This document shows, one piece after another, positions 61,536-64,000 of a DNA stretch of 64,000 nucleotides. Source of the stretch: Candidatus Limnocylindrales bacterium (GTDB taxonomy: Bacteria > Moduliflexota > Moduliflexia > Moduliflexales > JAUQPW01); the NCBI GenBank assembly GCA_035559535.1, contig DATMBG010000051.1, positions 456,767 to 520,766 of the forward strand. Direction: 5' to 3'. Both the position numbers and the translations under genes were made by a program. The first letter of the stretch is position 1; each line of letters starts with the position of its first letter. The notes under the pieces were generated by a model, which was not told the DNA's origin, made no database searches, and worked only from the letters and a program-made list of their open reading frames with translations.

Positions 61536-62240
61536 ATGGTAAAATCCCCGGTTATTGTCCAGGCAGACCCCTACGATTGGCCCTATGACGGAAATTTGGT
61601 CCCCGAACGAACGGCTCTTCTGGTAATTGATATGCAGATCGACTTCTGTGGGAAAGGGGGTTATATAGATCAGATGGGATATGATATTTCTTTGACCCGA
61701 GCCGCTATTAAGCCTATCCAAACGGTTTTAACTGCTATACGAAAAATCCCAGGTTTTACTATTATCCATACCCGCGAGGGTCATAAGCCTGATCTATCCG
61801 ATCTTCCAGCAAATAAATTATGGCGAAGTAAAAGAATCGGTGCCGGAATCGGAGATCTGGGACCCCGGGGTCGTATCCTTATACGAGGTGAACCGGGATG
61901 GAATATCATTGAAGAGCTTAAACCACTTCCCGGAGAACTTATTTTGGATAAACCGGGGAAAGGAAGTTTTTATGCTACGGACCTGGAGTTGATCCTTAGA
62001 AATCGGGGGATTACCCATCTGATCCTTACAGGTATTACAACCGATGTATGTGTCCACACAACTCTGCGAGATGCTAATGACCGGGGATATGAGTGCCTTC
62101 TTCTGGAAGATTGTACAGGGGCTACTGATTATGGAAATTACCTGGCAGCTATTAAAATGATTAAAATGCAGGGAGGCGTCTTCGGAAGCGTTTCAACCTC
62201 CAAGCGTTTGCTGGAAGCCTTAGAAAAACTAAAAACCTAA
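61536..62240 (+). CDS. biuH: Biuret hydrolase (cysteine hydrolase, isochorismatase-like)
   Basis: 234 residues. The catalytic triad Asp32 (VIDMQ), Lys139 (LDKPGKGSF) and Cys172 (TTDVCVHTT) is intact. From memory of the Rhizobium enzyme, the match is close along nearly the whole length, including [46 protein letters not shown] and [17 protein letters not shown]. Biuret hydrolase splits biuret to allophanate and ammonia in the cytoplasm. An allophanate-hydrolase-type domain protein is encoded 745 bp downstream, and urea use is encoded elsewhere in the window. A related ureido substrate cannot be excluded. Confidence 0.82.
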   Translation: MVKSPVIVQADPYDWPYDGNLVPERTALLVIDMQIDFCGKGGYIDQMGYDISLTRAAIKPIQTVLTAIRKIPGFTIIHTREGHKPDLSDLPANKLWRSKRIGAGIGDLGPRGRILIRGEPGWNIIEELKPLPGELILDKPGKGSFYATDLELILRNRGITHLILTGITTDVCVHTTLRDANDRGYECLLLEDCTGATDYGNYLAAIKMIKMQGGVFGSVSTSKRLLEALEKLKT

Positions 62241-62536
62241 TCCCACTCCTATCCCAGGAAAAGAAGTCCTTTGATAAGGAACGGGTAAACGTTAACAAGG
62301 CTATGGGTTGTTTAAGATAGATGAAATTTATAATGGATCTTTTACACCTTTTATCACCTGGAATAACCTATCAACAAAAATCTTCTATAAAGAAACCGAT
62401 TATAAAATTTTATTGAATATTTAACAATTTTGATCTATTTTCTCTAATACCATGGATATAAAGTCTTATTGAAGAGAATTTTGGGTCATCCTGAGGATGA
62501 AAGTTTAGATTTTTATTTTTTGTAAAAGGAGGTTTT
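62241..62536. other. AT-rich intergenic region before the CBM48 gene
   Basis: 296 bp, strongly AT-rich, no gene. It presumably carries the promoter of the CBM48 gene, which has a strong AAAGGAGG site. No distinct operator is visible. Confidence 0.45.
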
Positions 62537-62845
62537 ATGGCCGTTAAAAAGACGGGTGCAAGAGGTGAGAAAAAAGAACAACCCACCAAGAAAAAAGTCG
62601 TATTCCAGCTTTTAGCTCCTGAAGCTCAAAGCGTCAGAGTAGCTGGAAGCTTTAACAACTGGGATACCCAATCCTATGAATTAAAAAAAAATAAGAAAGG
62701 ACTCTGGAAGACAACTATTTCTCTGGAACCCGGAACCTATGAATATCTTTTTTTAGTAGATGGAAAATGGGAGAAAGATCCGGCCTGTACGGAGTTTGTC
62801 TCCAATCCCTTTGGGGGTCAGAACTGTACCATTACCGTAACCTAG
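62537..62845 (+). CDS. Single-domain CBM48 / AMPK-type glycogen-binding protein
   Basis: 102 residues. A charged Lys-rich N-terminus (1-22) is followed by one CBM48-like domain: VVFQLLAPEAQSVRVAGSFNNWD, KGLWKTTISLEPGTYEYLFLVDGKWEKDP (landmarks). These carry the Trp and Lys residues that contact alpha-glucan in AMPK-beta and isoamylase N-domains. No catalytic domain is attached. Such small proteins may bind glycogen or regulate a partner enzyme. No glycogen genes lie nearby. Confidence 0.8.
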   Translation: MAVKKTGARGEKKEQPTKKKVVFQLLAPEAQSVRVAGSFNNWDTQSYELKKNKKGLWKTTISLEPGTYEYLFLVDGKWEKDPACTEFVSNPFGGQNCTITVT

Positions 62846-62984
62846 TGTTTAAAATAGAGATCCCTTTGTAAAAAGAGTTGAAAGGTAAGAAGAATTCTGG
62901 AGAGTCCCAGCTTTCAAAAATTAATCTAAAAAGATTGATTTAAACAGTAACTATGCTATTAATGAAAAGAACTGAAGGGCGAAA

Positions 62985-63365
62985 ATGAAAATTTTTTTCA
63001 ATGGAACGGTCCTGCAGGGTCAACCGGACCATGCTAATCTAGAAGGTTGTCTTTTCCTTAAAGCCACTTATACCGCTCCTGCCTACGCCTTATATTCTAT
63101 CCAGGATAAACATCCGGGGATGTTTTGGGTTGGAAAAGAAAAAGGGGTTAAAGTATTCGGAGAACTCTACGAAGTACCTGAAAAGATATGGGAAGAACGT
63201 ATCAGTAAGACAGAACCCCCAGGTCTATACCTGGGGCCCGTTCTACTGGAAGATGGGACCCAGGTCTATGGAATGCTTTATCCTGAAGAAGAAGCCCGTA
63301 AACATCTAGATATTTCCTCATTCGGAAGCTGGATCAACTATCTCAAGAGTAAAAAATCCCCTTAA
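62985..63365 (+). CDS. Stand-alone allophanate-hydrolase C-terminal-type (gamma-glutamylcyclotransferase-like) protein
   Basis: 126 residues. The start FFNGTVLQGQPDHANLEGCLFL, YALYSIQDKHPGMFWV, GELYEVPEKIWEERI and EPPGLYLGPVLLEDGTQVYGMLY follow the C-terminal domain of allophanate hydrolase (AtzF/DUR1-type), which in the two-domain enzyme acts on N-carboxycarbamate. Here it is encoded alone. An amidase-signature partner is not in the window. Its closeness to biuret hydrolase, whose product is allophanate, supports a shared pathway. Confidence 0.75.
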   Translation: MKIFFNGTVLQGQPDHANLEGCLFLKATYTAPAYALYSIQDKHPGMFWVGKEKGVKVFGELYEVPEKIWEERISKTEPPGLYLGPVLLEDGTQVYGMLYPEEEARKHLDISSFGSWINYLKSKKSP

Positions 63366-63381
63366 ACAACATTTACAAGTT

Positions 63382-64000
63382 CTACTTTAACCAGGGCCAT
63401 TTAGCAGACTCGGGAGGGAAATAGGTCGTTTTCCTTTCTTGTTTACGAGCTTGTGGGGCTCTTTTTTTTCTATCCTTTGTATAAAAAGGCGGGGTGAAAT
63501 CCTTTTGAGCCTGTTTATTCAAAATGGGATAAGGAGAGAAAGGAGCATTTTCCTTAATTGAAGTTAAGTTTTTGTTTTCAATGCTATATTCTTTGTACTC
63601 TAAAGCTTCAGTAATTTCTCTTCTGGATGGAGCAGAATCATTAGCTCCAGGGTCGATAGAACCATTCTTTGAATTACAATCCGAGGGGTATTCCTCCGGA
63701 ACTATACAATCCACGCCCCTACTTACAACGTCTGCAACAAGAGTCAGATCTTTGGAAGGTTCTGGAGAAGTTTCAGGCTTCCAGATTCCATAGATTTTAT
63801 CCATGAACGCTACCCAGATGGGTAGTGCTGTATGAGTTCCATCCCACTGAATCGGATCCCCCTGATCATATCCTACCCATACCAGGGTCAAATACTCGGG
63901 AGTGTACCCCATAAACCACCCATCCTTGAAATCACTGGTCGTCCCCGTCTTCCCAGCTACCAACCCCTTATAACCCAGCTTCCTGGCCTCATAGCCTGTC
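63382..64000 (-). CDS. Class A penicillin-binding protein, C-terminal part (runs off right edge)
   Basis: 206 codons of the 3' end; the gene continues beyond 64000. The transpeptidase KTG box (AGKTGTTSDFKDGWFMGYTP) and VWVGYDQGD are typical of PBP1A-type enzymes that polymerise and cross-link peptidoglycan in the periplasm. The SxxK and SxN motifs and the glycosyltransferase domain lie off the window. A Lys/Arg- and Pro-rich tail of about 120 residues follows the catalytic domain. It is convergent with the allophanate-type gene (16-bp gap). Confidence 0.88.
   Translation of the reverse strand, partial: TGYEARKLGYKGLVAGKTGTTSDFKDGWFMGYTPEYLTLVWVGYDQGDPIQWDGTHTALPIWVAFMDKIYGIWKPETSPEPSKDLTLVADVVSRGVDCIVPEEYPSDCNSKNGSIDPGANDSAPSRREITEALEYKEYSIENKNLTSIKENAPFSPYPILNKQAQKDFTPPFYTKDRKKRAPQARKQERKTTYFPPESAKWPWLK

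Overview
The window comes from a Gram-negative bacterium. It encodes two Omp85-type outer-membrane barrels, a penicillin-binding protein, exported lipid-free binding proteins and Tat-type signal peptides. GC content looks mid-range. I cannot name the phylum from the sequence alone. The mix of an assimilatory sulfate pathway, urea transport, an ANTAR regulator and an integron-integrase-type pseudogene fits an environmental, probably uncultured lineage. There are no rRNA, tRNA or CRISPR features that I can support.

Layout. (1) 1-202: start of a urease gamma gene running off the left edge. (2) 1.1-5.7 kb: Omp85-like barrel, exported protein with kinase-fold motifs, and an ATP/ADP-translocase-type carrier. 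(3) 6.2-13.1 kb: zinc-ribbon protein and HMA-like protein (plus strand), then a minus-strand operon of DUF5132 protein, HMA-like protein, 22-residue-repeat protein, P-type cation ATPase and a divergent MetK. (4) 13.5-21.2 kb: pstS-C-A-B-phoU behind 11-bp-phased Pho boxes. (5) 21.2-27.5 kb: urea transporter urtABCDE on the minus strand. (6) 28.5-32.0 kb: carbonic anhydrase followed by a decaying accessory patch (cupin and DUF899 pseudogenes, an intact tautomerase, a truncated membrane protein, a dead tyrosine recombinase) full of palindromic and inverted repeats. (7) 32.0-38.0 kb: DUF2325 protein, a receiver-like protein lacking the phospho-Asp, a second barrel/kinase-fold cassette, 6-phosphogluconolactonase and a DUF1614 membrane protein. 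(8) 38.5-43.9 kb: histidine kinase, ANTAR antiterminator, a terminator-bearing leader and a sulfonate/nitrate-type ABC transporter. (9) 44.2-48.3 kb: molybdate/tungstate genes. (10) 48.3-52.8 kb: minus-strand sulfur assimilation operon (sulfite reductase, APS reductase, unknown protein, siroheme dehydrogenase) behind a leader with a cysteine-rich mini-ORF. (11) 53.4-63.4 kb: a second Glu-receiver, a dipeptide-type ABC transporter, creatininase-family protein, biuret hydrolase, a CBM48 protein and an allophanate-hydrolase-type domain. (12) The 3' end of a class A PBP at the right edge.

How the parts fit. Nutrient scavenging dominates: phosphate (pst), urea (urt, urease, and possibly the carbonic anhydrase), small ureido nitrogen compounds (biuret cassette), organosulfur or nitrate (ABC plus ANTAR), Mo/W, and sulfate reduction to sulfide.

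The most unusual candidates are: the duplicated Omp85 barrel plus exported kinase-fold protein, with a nucleotide exchanger beside one copy (possible envelope phosphorylation system); the cysteine-codon-rich leader ORF before the sulfite reductase operon; the HMA/DUF5132/amphipathic-repeat module around a P-type ATPase, part of which carries Pho boxes; and receiver domains carrying Glu in place of the phosphoacceptor Asp.
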